Of a stretch of 64,000 nt of DNA, positions 40,985 through 53,586 are shown in pieces (position 1 is the first letter of the stretch; each line of letters starts with the position of its first letter). Both the position numbers and the translations under genes were made by a program. This DNA is from DATMGU01 sp035555315. GTDB taxonomy: Bacteria; Pseudomonadota; Alphaproteobacteria; ATCC43930; CGMCC-115725. The DNA is taken from NCBI GenBank assembly GCA_035555315.1, contig DATMGU010000070.1, positions 62,001 through 126,000 of the forward strand, read 5' to 3'. The notes below the pieces were generated by a model that was not told where the DNA came from, searched no databases, and saw only the letters and a list, made by a program, of their open reading frames with translations.

Positions 40985-42058
40985 TTACAGGGCGCGGATC
41001 GCAGGTCGAGCAAAAAAAGGTGGTGTTCCATCAATAGCTGCTTCGACCGTCGGTTGGGTGCTGGCGGCGGCGACCCGGTCGAGCGCCGCCAGCACCGCCT
41101 CCGGTGCCACGTGATGCACCATGTGACCGACGCCCGGCAGCAGCGTGAGCCGTGCCTGCGGCAAGGCCGCCGCGAGGCGCAAGGCGTGCTGCCGATGATC
41201 GACGATCTGGTCTTTGTCGCCGGTGACGATCTCGACCGGCACGGTGATCTGGTGATACCGGTGCTGCAACCGCGCCACGGTGAGGTTGAGCCGCCGCAGA
41301 TCCTCGGCATTGGCACGGAGTTGCGACGGCCGGATCGACAGGCCGATGGGAAAGTTCTCGAAACTGGCGGGGACCGGATTGGGGGCGAAGATCTTCGCCA
41401 GCACGTCGCGCGCCATGCTGCGCGCAAAGGACGACAGCACAGTTCGGCCCATCAGATCACCGATCAGCGGCGCCGCCGGCAGCGACATCAGCATGACGGT
41501 CGCATGCCGCGCCGGATGGCTCCAGCCGGCCAGCAGCACCAGGCCGGCGATATCGGCGGGGAATTCCAGCGCATAGGCGAGCGCCAGGGCGCCGCCCCAG
41601 GAATGGCCGATCAAAATCGGCCGCTCGACGCCGAGCCGGGCGAGCGCGTCATGAATCAGCGCCGCCTGGCGCTTCAGGCCCGCCTGCTCGTTGCGGGTCC
41701 GCGTGCTGTGACCGTAGCCGGGCCGATCGATGGCGATCGTCCGGTACCGCTGCGCCGCGACCGCCAAACCGCTCGACGCGAAATCCTGTACCATGCCGCC
41801 GGCGCCGTGAAGATAGACGACCGGCCGGCCCACCCCGCGATCGACGTAATGCAGCCGCACGGCACCCATTTCCAGGAACCGCCCGATCGGCGGGCTCTCC
41901 CGCTCCGCCCGCCGGGCTTCCGCCTCTTCGTCGATCGTCAGCAGATCGGCGGCCGCGTCGATCACCTCGAGCAGCACCGGACGTTCCGATACGGGTTCGG
42001 TGGATGCGGAAACGGCGGGCGCGGGTCGAGCGCGCTTGAACTTCAAGTTTCGCAGCAT
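40985..42058 (-). CDS. alpha/beta-hydrolase fold protein
   Basis: 357 residues. Residues about 1-60 are an uncommon charged N-terminal extension. The hydrolase core follows: VVYLHGAGGMVQDFASSGLA, nucleophile elbow GHSWGGALAL, acid in VTGDKDQIVDH, and base His in GVGHMVHHVAPE. The extra length compared with a 280-residue core and the Pro/Ala-rich start suggest membrane association or a linker. Substrate unknown. It lies on the minus strand just upstream (75 bases) of the ABC binding protein, so it could be in one transcript with it. Confidence 0.85.
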   Translation of the reverse strand: MLRNLKFKRARPAPAVSASTEPVSERPVLLEVIDAAADLLTIDEEAEARRAERESPPIGRFLEMGAVRLHYVDRGVGRPVVYLHGAGGMVQDFASSGLAVAAQRYRTIAIDRPGYGHSTRTRNEQAGLKRQAALIHDALARLGVERPILIGHSWGGALALAYALEFPADIAGLVLLAGWSHPARHATVMLMSLPAAPLIGDLMGRTVLSSFARSMARDVLAKIFAPNPVPASFENFPIGLSIRPSQLRANAEDLRRLNLTVARLQHRYHQITVPVEIVTGDKDQIVDHRQHALRLAAALPQARLTLLPGVGHMVHHVAPEAVLAALDRVAAASTQPTVEAAIDGTPPFFARPAIRAL

Positions 42059-42143
42059 TCTACTCTCAGCGGGGAAAAACGGCCAAATTAGCCTAGGGAT
42101 AATGGCCCAGCAATCACCATGCCCAACAGAGTTGTCGAATTCA

Positions 42144-43511
42144 TTAACCGATCCGGGCGAGGGCGAGGCGAAACCGCTCGGCCATCTCCCGCTCCGCCGG
42201 ATGCCGGCCGTCGCGCACCCGCCAGCGTCCCCCGACCATGACATGTCGAACCGGGTTGCCGTTGCCGGCGAAGACCAGCGCGTCCAGCAGCGTGTCGCGC
42301 CGGCGACCCAGCAGGGTCGGATGATCGGCGTCCAGCACCAGCAGATCGGCTCGATATCCAGGCGCCAGGCGACCGATAAGCCGGCCCAGCGCCGCGGCGC
42401 CGCCGGACAGGGCGGCGCCATAGAGCGCCGTGCCGATCGATCCCTCGCCTTGCCCCGCCGACCAACGCCGACGACGGATCAGGCGCTGGCCGTAATCGAG
42501 CCAGCGCAGTTCCTCGATCGGGCTGACCGAGATGTGACTGTCGGAGCCGATGCCCCACCGCCCGCTCGCCGCCTGATAGGCGTCAACGGGAAACAACCCG
42601 TCGCCCAGATTGGCCTCGGTCGTGGGACAGAGCCCGACAACCGCCTGGGCCGCCGCCATGCCGGCGATTTCTGTCGCCTCGACATGGGTCGCATGGACCA
42701 GGCACCAATGCCGGTCGACCGGCGCGTGGTCGAGCAGCCATTCGACCGGGCGGGCACCGCTCCAGGCGACGCAGTCATCGACCTCGCGGATCTGTTCCGC
42801 CACATGGATGTGGATCGGTGCGGTGGGATCGCGGTCGCGCAGGCCGGCGACCAGCGCGTCGAGGCTCGCAGGTGGCACCGCGCGCAGCGAATGCGGCGCC
42901 ACGCCGAGCCGGAATTGTGGATCCGCGCCGTGCCGCCGGGCGAGATCCTCGACCAGCCCCAGGATGTCGTCGACGCCGTTGAGAAAGCGGCGCTGTCCAG
43001 CACCCGGTGGCACGCCGCCGAACCCGCCGGTCTGATACAGCACCGGCAGGTGAGTGAGGCCGATGCCGGTCTCGGTCGCCGCGGCGATGATCCGTTCGGA
43101 CAACTCCGCCCGATCCGCATAGGGCGTGCCGTCGGCCGCATGATGCAGGTAGTGGAATTCACCGACCGCCGTATACCCGACCTTCAGCATCTCGACATAG
43201 AGCCAGGCGGCGATCGCCTGGACATCCTCCGGCGTCAAGGCACCGAGGAATCGGTACATCACCTCGCGCCAACCCCAGAAACTGTCCTCGCCCGCCCCTA
43301 CCCGCTCGGCAAGCCCCGCCATGGCGCGCTGGAAGGCGTGGGAATGGAGGTTGGGCATCCCGGGCACCACCGGCCCGTCGAGCCGCTCGGCGCCGGCGGG
43401 GTCGGCATCGGCGGTGACGCTGAGCAAGTCCCCCCGCGCATCGATCTCGAAGCGAACCCGGTCGGCCCAGCCATCCGGCAGCAAGGCGGTTTCGGCGAAG
43501 TGGCTGGTCAT
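42144..43511 (-). CDS. hutF: formimidoylglutamate deiminase
   Basis: 455 residues, an amidohydrolase barrel. PGMPNLHSHAFQRAMAGLAE holds the HxH metal site; IHIHVAEQIREVDDC, LVHATHVEATEIAG and IGSDSHISVSPIEELR carry the other metal and catalytic residues (E, H, D). The ALTPEDVQAIAAWLYVEMLK and GYTAVGEFHYLHH blocks are specific to HutF. It removes the imino group of N-formimino-L-glutamate, giving N-formyl-L-glutamate in the five-step histidine pathway. It is divergent from hutI with 65 bases between starts. hutG, hutH and hutU are not in the window. Confidence 0.93.
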   Translation of the reverse strand: MTSHFAETALLPDGWADRVRFEIDARGDLLSVTADADPAGAERLDGPVVPGMPNLHSHAFQRAMAGLAERVGAGEDSFWGWREVMYRFLGALTPEDVQAIAAWLYVEMLKVGYTAVGEFHYLHHAADGTPYADRAELSERIIAAATETGIGLTHLPVLYQTGGFGGVPPGAGQRRFLNGVDDILGLVEDLARRHGADPQFRLGVAPHSLRAVPPASLDALVAGLRDRDPTAPIHIHVAEQIREVDDCVAWSGARPVEWLLDHAPVDRHWCLVHATHVEATEIAGMAAAQAVVGLCPTTEANLGDGLFPVDAYQAASGRWGIGSDSHISVSPIEELRWLDYGQRLIRRRRWSAGQGEGSIGTALYGAALSGGAAALGRLIGRLAPGYRADLLVLDADHPTLLGRRRDTLLDALVFAGNGNPVRHVMVGGRWRVRDGRHPAEREMAERFRLALARIG

Positions 43512-43576
43512 GGCACAGTCTCGCCCGTCGATCGGTACGCGTAAAGCCTCCGATCTTGGGAAAGCAGGGAAGCGCC

Positions 43577-44824
43577 ATGCATCGGTGGGACGAGCTGTGG
43601 GTCGACGTCAACCTGGCGACGATGGATCGCGATGCCGCCGACCATGGGTCAGCCCCTTACGGCACGATCGAGGATGCGGCACTGGCGATCAAGGACGGCA
43701 AGATCGCCTGGCTCGGCCCCGGATCGGCGCTGCCGGGTCCGGCCGAAAGCCTGGCGCGGACGGTCCGCCAAGGTGCCGGGGGCTGGCTCACGCCGGGGCT
43801 GATCGATTGCCACACGCATATCGTGTTCGGCGGCGAGCGCTGGCGTGAATTCGAACTGCGGCTGGAGGGTGCCAGCTACGAGGCGATCGCCCGCGCCGGC
43901 GGCGGCATCGTCGCGACCGTGGCGGCGACCCGCGCTGCCAGCGAGCAGGCGCTGACCGACTCGGCCCTTCGCCGGCTGGCCCGGCTGGTCGCCGAGGGGG
44001 TCACCACGGTCGAGGTGAAATCCGGCTATGGGCTGGAGTTGGAAGCCGAATTGAAGATGCTGCGCGTGGCCCGGCGGCTGGAAAGCCTGTTGCCGGTCAG
44101 CGTGCGTACCAGCTTCCTCGGCGCGCATGCCCTGCCGACCGAGTTCGCCGGCCGGCAGGGCGACTACGTCACCCTGCTCTGCGACCAAATGCTGCCCGCC
44201 GTGGCGGCGTCCGGCCTGGCCGACGCGGTCGACGCGTTCTGCGAGGGCATCGCCTTCACCGCCGAGGAAACCGCGCGGATCTTCGCACGGGCGACGCAAC
44301 TGGGCCTGCCGGTCAAACTGCATGCCGACCAGCTTTCCGATACCGGCGGCAGCGGCCTCGCGGCCCGTTTCGGGGCACTCTCGGCCGATCATCTGGAGCA
44401 TGCCTCGGCGGACAGCGTCGCGGCCATGGCCAGCGCCGGCACGGTCGCCGTGCTGCTGCCCGGCGCCTCGTATTTCCTGCGCGAGACGAAGCTTCCGCCG
44501 GTCGCGGCCCTGCGCGAGGCGGGCGTGCCGATGGCGATCGCCACCAATTGCAACCCGGGTTCCTCGCCGGCCACCTCGCTGCTGCTGATGCTGTCGATGG
44601 CCTGCACGCTGTTCCGCCTGACGCCCGAGGAAGCGCTCGCCGGGATCACCCGCAACGCCGCCCAGGCGCTCGGTCTCAAAGATCGCGGGCGGCTCGGCGT
44701 CGGATTGCGCGCGGATTTGGTGCTCTGGGACGTGGCGCACCCGGCGGAGCTCGCCTATTGGATCGGGCACAACCCCCGGCGGGCGACAATTCGCGAGGGC
44801 GTGTTGCTCGACCAGCCCCGCTGA
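43577..44824 (+). CDS. hutI: imidazolonepropionase
   Basis: 415 residues. LTPGLIDCHTHIVFGGERWR followed by EFELR is the metal and substrate signature, and TTVEVKSGYGLELEAELKML, KLHADQLSDTGGSGLAARFG and ATNCNPGSSPATSLLLMLSM are further invariant blocks. It hydrolyses imidazolone propionate to formiminoglutamate, the HutF substrate. The ATG at 43577 has AGGGA close upstream. A repeat element begins exactly at its stop codon. Confidence 0.95.
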   Translation: MHRWDELWVDVNLATMDRDAADHGSAPYGTIEDAALAIKDGKIAWLGPGSALPGPAESLARTVRQGAGGWLTPGLIDCHTHIVFGGERWREFELRLEGASYEAIARAGGGIVATVAATRAASEQALTDSALRRLARLVAEGVTTVEVKSGYGLELEAELKMLRVARRLESLLPVSVRTSFLGAHALPTEFAGRQGDYVTLLCDQMLPAVAASGLADAVDAFCEGIAFTAEETARIFARATQLGLPVKLHADQLSDTGGSGLAARFGALSADHLEHASADSVAAMASAGTVAVLLPGASYFLRETKLPPVAALREAGVPMAIATNCNPGSSPATSLLLMLSMACTLFRLTPEEALAGITRNAAQALGLKDRGRLGVGLRADLVLWDVAHPAELAYWIGHNPRRATIREGVLLDQPR

Positions 44825-44986
44825 GAGACCGTTTGAGAATGCGGCGGCGGAGGGCCAGCGAGGGATTTTTCGGGTCGGGAAGGAGGTCGCGCAGCCCCGA
44901 TGCTGGGACATCGTGGCAAGCGGCTGACGCTCCCGATCCGAAAAAGACCCGCTGGGCCGACCCGACCGTGTTCTCAAACGGTCTCT
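44824..44986 (+). mobile_element. 163-bp hairpin element with 16-bp perfect terminal inverted repeats
   Basis: AGAGACCGTTTGAGAA (44824-44839) and TTCTCAAACGGTCTCT (44971-44986) are exact inverted copies. The inside is also nearly self-complementary: the left arm CCAGCGAGGGATTTTTCGGG mirrors the right arm in 44935-44957 (CCGATCCGAAAAAGACCCGC on this strand). Folded RNA or DNA would form one long hairpin. The right end recurs at 11740-11771. There is no open frame that resembles a transposase, so it is a MITE-like or REP-like non-autonomous element. No clear target-site duplication is seen. Confidence 0.75.
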
Positions 44987-45101
44987 AAGGGTGTCTCTCG
45001 CCGTCGCAAGCCCGTCAAATTTGTGCAACATTCTTGGCGTCTCTCTTCCCGGCGCCCGGCCGACTATTCGGCGGGGCGTAAAGCGATAGGAGCCGACGAT
45101 C

Positions 45102-46805
45102 GTGGCTGAAATGGATGCGGAACAATCGGACGGCGGCATTCCGCCCGTCTTGCTTCCGCAGCAGGGGCCGATGGCGGCGAGCGGCAAGTTCCGCCTGCTG
45201 CTGGAACTGCCGGGTAGCGCCGCCGAAACCTTGCGGCATAGCCCCTGGCTAACCCGCCACGCGGCGCGGCGCCCGGTGGTCCGCCGGCAGTCGATCGTCG
45301 TCTACGACACGCCGGATTGGGCGCTGGGCCGCGCCGGGATCGCGCTCGGCACGGTCACCATGGGTAAGCGCCGGACGCAGCTGCTGCGCGACATCCGCCA
45401 ACCGGCCGGTGGCCCGGTGCCCCGCGATTGGGACGGCGTCTTGTTGACGGCAGCCACGGCCCTCCCGGTCGCGACATCGGCCGCCGAGAGCGACGCTGAA
45501 CCATCCGCGGCACCGCCGCCGACCGGGGCGGCCACCCTCGACCTCACCCGCTTGGCCTTCACCCCGGCGGATCCGGCGATCGTCGCCCGGATCACCGCGA
45601 CCAACCTGCGCCCCGCCTTCGCGATCGAGCTGACGCGGACCAGTTGGACGCTTCAACTCGGGACTGGCACGGTCGTCCTGGCGATCGAGCTCGGCACGAT
45701 CGAAGCGGCGGCGGGCAAACGTACGGTGGCACTCACCGAGGTGCGCGTCGACCAGGGTGATCCGGCCCACCTGTTCGCCGCCGCCACGGCGCTGGCCCGT
45801 GAGGTGCCGATCCGGCTGGCCGATCGAGGCCTCGAACAGCTGGGTTATGGCCTCGCCTCTGGGGAGGATTGGTGGCAGGTCGACCCCTCCAGACCGCCGC
45901 TGCACCGGACGATGACCGTGCGCGACGGTTTTCTCGCCATTGGCCAGGCGAATGTCGTGGCTCTCGCCCGCCTGACCGACACCCTCGCCTCGACACCCAA
46001 GGCGCCCGAGGGTCAGACGATCCATCAGACCCGCGTCGTCCTGCGCCGATTGCGGTCGATGCTGTCGATCTTCGGCCCGGTCCTGCCGCAACTCGCCCGG
46101 CGCCAGGTCGGTCAGGCGTTGGGCGCGCTGGCGAGCGCTTTGGGCGAGGCGCGCGACTGGGACGTGTTCACGGCGGAGACCCTGATGCCGTTGGGCGCGG
46201 CCTTGGGCGACGAGCCGATCCTGCGCGAGTTGCGGCTCGGCGCCGCCGTGCTGCGCGAGCGGGCAGCCGGAACGATCGCCCGCCAGCTATCCACGCCGGA
46301 GTTTCTGACCTTGCGGCTAAGACTGGCCGCGTGGTTCGAGGCGGGCATCTGGCCGGAAGCGCCGACACCGGAAGCGGCGGCGGCCCTCGATCGGCCGCTC
46401 GTCGAATACGCCCGCGACACGCTCGGCCATCGGCATAAGCGATTGCTGCGCGGTGCCGAACACCTGACCGATCCGGCACCGGCCAGCTGGCACGAACTGC
46501 GCATCGAGGCGAAGAAACTGCGCTACGCGGTCGAAGTGTTCCGCCCCTTGTTCCACGGCAAGACGACCCGCCAATACCTCGACATGCTGCGCGAGGTGCA
46601 GGAGATACTGGGCAAGGTCAATGACGGGCTGGTCGCGCGCGGCATGATCGCGCGCCTGTCGCCCGCCGGCGGCGAGGCGGCCGCGCGCGCCGCTGGCCTG
46701 ATCGCCGGCTGGACCGCGGCGGAGGTCGGCACCGCGCGCAAGCATTTCGCCGAGACCTGGCGGGGTTTTGAAAAAGCCCGCCGGTTCTGGAAAGACGGCC
46801 GCTGA
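45102..46805 (+). CDS. CYTH (degenerate) plus CHAD domain protein
   Basis: 567 residues. Residues about 20-250 keep the CYTH layout (KFRLLLELPGSAAETLRHSP, YDTPDWALGRAGIALG, VALTEVRVDQGDP), but the metal- and phosphate-binding ExExK and RxR positions are mostly replaced, so triphosphatase activity is doubtful. Residues about 280-560 are a CHAD helical domain with His/Arg/Lys-rich helices (HQTRVVLRRLRSMLSIF, HELRIEAKKLRYAVEVF) that bind polyphosphate. The start is GTG 45102. It lies three bases from the next gene, a DsbA family protein. Confidence 0.88.
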   Translation: MAEMDAEQSDGGIPPVLLPQQGPMAASGKFRLLLELPGSAAETLRHSPWLTRHAARRPVVRRQSIVVYDTPDWALGRAGIALGTVTMGKRRTQLLRDIRQPAGGPVPRDWDGVLLTAATALPVATSAAESDAEPSAAPPPTGAATLDLTRLAFTPADPAIVARITATNLRPAFAIELTRTSWTLQLGTGTVVLAIELGTIEAAAGKRTVALTEVRVDQGDPAHLFAAATALAREVPIRLADRGLEQLGYGLASGEDWWQVDPSRPPLHRTMTVRDGFLAIGQANVVALARLTDTLASTPKAPEGQTIHQTRVVLRRLRSMLSIFGPVLPQLARRQVGQALGALASALGEARDWDVFTAETLMPLGAALGDEPILRELRLGAAVLRERAAGTIARQLSTPEFLTLRLRLAAWFEAGIWPEAPTPEAAAALDRPLVEYARDTLGHRHKRLLRGAEHLTDPAPASWHELRIEAKKLRYAVEVFRPLFHGKTTRQYLDMLREVQEILGKVNDGLVARGMIARLSPAGGEAAARAAGLIAGWTAAEVGTARKHFAETWRGFEKARRFWKDGR

Positions 46806-46807
46806 CC

Positions 46808-47515
46808 GTGGTCATGCCCCATCAGACCGAGGCACGCCAGGTCGGGACAAATCGGGTCGCGGCGCATCCAATCGTCATCGACATCGTGTCGGATATCGTC
46901 TGTCCGTGGTGCTTCATCGGCAAACGCCGACTGGAACGGGCCCTCGCCGAACGGCCGGACGTCCGGCCGACGTTGCGGTGGTGCGCCTTTCAATTGAATC
47001 CGGAGCTACCGGCGGAGGGCGTGCCGCGCGGCCCCTATATGGCGGCGAAATTCGGCGGTGCGGATCACGCCGAACGGCTGCAGCGCTCGATCGAGGAGGC
47101 CGGCCGGCGCGAAGACATCCGGTTCGATTTCGGCCGCATCGACCGCATCCCCAACAGCCTCGATGCCCATCGGCTGATCCGGTGGGCCGGCTATGCCGCG
47201 CGGCAGGACGTCGCGATCGACGCCCTGTTCCGCGCCTATTTCGAGGATGGCCGGGATATCGGCCAACCGACGGTGCTCATCGACATCGCGACGGAGATAG
47301 GTTTCGCCCGGACGGCCGCCGAGGCCTGGCTGACCGGCGACGCCGATCGCTTGGCGCTCAAAGCCGACGATCGCGCCGCGCGGCAACGGGGAATTACCGG
47401 TGTGCCGTGTTACATCGTGGCTGGGAAATATGCGATCTCCGGCGCGCAGGAACCCGAATTCTTTCTCCCGCTCCTCGACCTGGTCACTCAGGGCCGCGTA
47501 CCCACCGACGAATAG
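46808..47515 (+). CDS. DsbA-family oxidoreductase, FrnE-like
   Basis: 235 residues. SDIVCPWCFIGKRRLERAL holds the CPWC redox motif (Cys32 and Cys35 counting from GTG 46808), and RRWC-like cis-Pro region is GITGVPCYIVAGKYAISGAQ. FrnE-like members are cytoplasmic thiol-disulfide proteins, some linked to stress resistance; there is no signal peptide here. GTG 46808 or ATG 46814 may be the start. It lies directly after the CHAD gene and is probably co-transcribed. Confidence 0.9.
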   Translation: MVMPHQTEARQVGTNRVAAHPIVIDIVSDIVCPWCFIGKRRLERALAERPDVRPTLRWCAFQLNPELPAEGVPRGPYMAAKFGGADHAERLQRSIEEAGRREDIRFDFGRIDRIPNSLDAHRLIRWAGYAARQDVAIDALFRAYFEDGRDIGQPTVLIDIATEIGFARTAAEAWLTGDADRLALKADDRAARQRGITGVPCYIVAGKYAISGAQEPEFFLPLLDLVTQGRVPTDE

Positions 47516-47682
47516 CCCGATCCTCGACGGAATTTTTTCGGCGAAATTGGTCAGGCCACATTGCCAGTTGACCAACCCGCCGGGAAATGGAACCGTCCGG
47601 CCGGTGAGCAAGTCGCGCCGCGGGGAACGGCGTGGGTTCACCCTAGAAGACGTATCAAACGTACCGGTTCTGGAGGATATTC

Positions 47683-48861
47683 ATGCTGAAGACGACAATC
47701 GCGCGTGGGCTCGCCCTATCTGCGCTGCTGGGGCTGACGACGGGTGCCGCCCATGCCGAAGCACCCCCCTTGCCCACCTCACCGGTGACGCTCAACATCA
47801 TCGATGTCGCCGGCACCCTGGCGCTGACCCAAAAGGCGATCGAGAAATACCGCGACGAGCATCCGAAGCTGGTCTCGAAGATCACCTTCACCAAGGCGCC
47901 GGGTCCGGAGCTCGCGGGCAAGATCAAGGCGCAGCAGAACGCGAACCGCCTCGATATCGACCTGGTGCTGAGCGGCACCGACGGCATCGCCGCCGGCCTG
48001 GGACAGGATGAATGGATCAAGCTCCTGCCGGAGTATGCCGCGAAATTCCCGAATCTGGAGGCCAACTACCTGCCGGCCGCGCTGAAGATGCAGCAACTGG
48101 TCGATGGCTACGCGGTCGCCGTCGTCTATTACCCGTCGGGGCCGCTCATCGAGTACGCGCCGGAGCGGGTCAAGGACATCCCGAAATCCACCGACGAGCT
48201 GCTTGCCTGGTGCAAGGCGCATCCGAACCGGCTGATGTATGCGCGACCGGCGAATTCAGGTCCCGGCCGCACCTGGCTGCAGGCCCTGCCCTATCTGCTG
48301 GGCGACAGCGACCCCAAGGATCCGATCAAGGGCTGGGATAAGACCTGGGCTTACCTGAAAGACCTGAATTCCTGCATCGAATACTACCCGTCGGGCACCG
48401 GAGCGACGATGAAGGAATTCGGCGAGGGATCGCGCGACATCATCATCACGACGACCGGCTGGGACATCAATCCGCGGGTGCTGGGCACGGTGCCGAAATC
48501 GGCCGAAGTGGGTACCTTGAAGGGGTTTCACTGGGTATCCGACGCGCAATACATGGTCGTGCCGAAGGGCATCTCGCCGGATCATCTGGCGGTCGTGCTG
48601 GACCTGATGGCTTACATGCTGAAGCCGGAAGCCCAGGCCTATGCCTATGATGACGGCTATTTCTATCCGGGCCCGGCGATCAAGGACGTCCCGCTCAGCA
48701 TGGCGCCGAAATCCAGCCAGGACGCCATCAAGGAATTCGGCCGGCCGGAATACGACAAGCTGATCGCGGAAAACCCGATCGAAATCCCCCTGGCCGACGC
48801 CCGACTGGTCGCCGCCTTCCGCAAGTGGGACGAGGATGTGGGGGGAGCCAAGCTGAAGTAA
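47683..48861 (+). CDS. ABC-type extracellular solute-binding protein (family 1), orphan
   Basis: 392 residues. A signal peptide (KTTIARGLALSALLGLTTGA, cleaved near AHA) leads to a type II periplasmic-binding fold: VTLNIIDVAGTLALTQKAIE, LYARPANSGPGRTW-like MYARPANSGPGRTWLQALPY, and SDAQYMVVPKGISPDHLAVV. It looks closest to putrescine/spermidine or iron-type binding proteins. GGAGG lies 8 bases before the ATG. No permease or ATPase follows; instead a repeat and a toxin-antitoxin pair on the opposite strand. Confidence 0.9.
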   Translation: MLKTTIARGLALSALLGLTTGAAHAEAPPLPTSPVTLNIIDVAGTLALTQKAIEKYRDEHPKLVSKITFTKAPGPELAGKIKAQQNANRLDIDLVLSGTDGIAAGLGQDEWIKLLPEYAAKFPNLEANYLPAALKMQQLVDGYAVAVVYYPSGPLIEYAPERVKDIPKSTDELLAWCKAHPNRLMYARPANSGPGRTWLQALPYLLGDSDPKDPIKGWDKTWAYLKDLNSCIEYYPSGTGATMKEFGEGSRDIIITTTGWDINPRVLGTVPKSAEVGTLKGFHWVSDAQYMVVPKGISPDHLAVVLDLMAYMLKPEAQAYAYDDGYFYPGPAIKDVPLSMAPKSSQDAIKEFGRPEYDKLIAENPIEIPLADARLVAAFRKWDEDVGGAKLK

Positions 48862-48895
48862 GGGTGGCGGGCGGCCCGGTGCGCGGAAACCGCGA

Positions 48896-48968
48896 ACCGG
48901 GCCATGTAGTTAGATCGGGCCACGTAGTTAGATCGGGCCACGTAGTTAGATCGGGCCGTGTAGTTAGA
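48896..48968 (+). repeat. four tandem 18-bp repeats after the solute-binding gene
   Basis: GTAGTTAGATCGGGCCAC at 48906-48923 and 48924-48941, GTAGTTAGATCGGGCCGT at 48942-48959, then GTAGTTAGA at 48960-48968; a partial copy precedes 48906. They are head to tail with no spacers, and end 11 bases before the mazF-like stop. Confidence 0.95.
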
Positions 48969-48979
48969 GAGCGCGCGTA

Positions 48980-49306
48980 TCAATCCGCTACGCCGACAAC
49001 GAAAGCCAGCAGCCGGCCGAGCACCAGGAGCGCGGAGGCATCCGCTCGGCCTATCGGAGCACCGCAACGATCACGGCGGACGGCCATGATCTTATCAACC
49101 ATCACCTGGGACGGCTCACGGAGGCCCGTGTCATGCCCCACCGGGAGTGACAGCCTGTACAGCGGCGCGTCGCGAAGGGCCGTCGTCAGGAGGCAGACAA
49201 GCACGCTGTCTGTCTCTATCAAGAAATCCGACTGGATAACGAGCGCCGGTCGAGGCTTGCCATAGTCACCACTCGTGGCGACCGTGATGAGATCGCCTCG
49301 CCTCAT
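48980..49306 (-). CDS. MazF/PemK-family endoribonuclease toxin
   Basis: 108 residues. MRRGDLITVATSGDYGKPRP and ALVIQSDFLIETDSVLVCLL match the SH3-like MazF/PemK fold with its conserved N-terminal G-D and KPRPALVIQ motif. SQVMVDKIMAVRRDRCGAPI is the conserved second block. These toxins cut mRNA at short sites. Its ATG overlaps the antitoxin stop as ATGA, so the pair is translationally coupled. Confidence 0.92.
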   Translation of the reverse strand: MRRGDLITVATSGDYGKPRPALVIQSDFLIETDSVLVCLLTTALRDAPLYRLSLPVGHDTGLREPSQVMVDKIMAVRRDRCGAPIGRADASALLVLGRLLAFVVGVAD

Positions 49307-49527
49307 GCACCATCGCGCTGGTCGGCCGCCTTCTCTATGAAATCGAGTGCTTCGAGTTCTTCCGGCGCATTCCGAAGCATCCGCGCTTGCCGGAGTGCTT
49401 CCTCATGAAAGCCCGGCGCATGCGGATCAGGCACCCATACCCGCAGCAGCTTCATACCACGCGCCTTTCGGGTGGCCCGGTGTCGCTGAAACTTATCCAG
49501 ACCGTCGTTGCTAACCGCACGAGGCAT
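49303..49527 (-). CDS. MazE-like antitoxin (DUF3018 type)
   Basis: 74 residues starting ATG 49525-49527 (MPRAVSNDG). KFQRHRATRKARGMKLLRVW is the basic DNA-binding start shared by the small antitoxin family that pairs with MazF-like toxins, and FHEEALRQARMLRNAPEELE the toxin-binding tail. Overlap of its stop with the toxin ATG confirms the pairing. The reading frame stays open 900 bases upstream across the end of mfd, in a region antisense by frame, and that extension is not real. Confidence 0.88.
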   Translation of the reverse strand: MPRAVSNDGLDKFQRHRATRKARGMKLLRVWVPDPHAPGFHEEALRQARMLRNAPEELEALDFIEKAADQRDGA

Positions 49528-49628
49528 GATACGACCTGTTTCCCTTAGGTTGCGCGCTACCATTAGGATAGGCGCACCGCTTGGAAAAACAAGACCCACG
49601 CCCCACAAGAGACGACGCTTCACCCCCC

Positions 49629-53212
<3,584 letters not shown>

Positions 53213-53216
<4 letters not shown>

Positions 53217-53506
53217 GCGGACCGTGCGGTGTAGTCGAAGGCCAACAGCAGACGCAGCACGTCGCTGTCGACGACGGCCGGCGGAACGGTGCGGCGGGTC
53301 ATCCAGTCGAACAAATTGGCGTCATGTTCCTCGATCAAGGTTTCGTAGGTATCCAGCTGCGCCTCGCCGAACTCCGGCAGATACCGCTCCGCGAACGACC
53401 CCAGCAACAGATCGGTCTCCTTGGTGCCGCGATGCCAGCTGCGAAACAGCAACCGCTTGCGGCGGGTCTCGACGGTGTCGCTCTGGGGGGGATCGGTATC
53501 GGTCAT
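53213..53506 (-). CDS. sdhE: succinate dehydrogenase assembly factor SdhE (FAD assembly)
   Basis: 97 residues. LFRSWHRGTKETDLLLGSFA carries the RGxxE motif that guides covalent FAD attachment to SdhA, and DANLFDWMTRR is the conserved second block. It serves the tricarboxylic acid cycle and respiratory complex II. The gene leads a two-gene unit with mfd and is divergent from recG, a layout found across many Alphaproteobacteria. Confidence 0.95.
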
Positions 53507-53586
53507 GCGGTTCTCCGGAAAACATCTTAGGATATAGAGTGCCGTCCGCCCGGCGTCAGCCCAGATTGAACCGTCACAGGCCTGCT

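Noticed and set aside
48896..48968. CRISPR-like array
   Set aside because: Units are directly head to tail with no spacers, and no cas gene is near.
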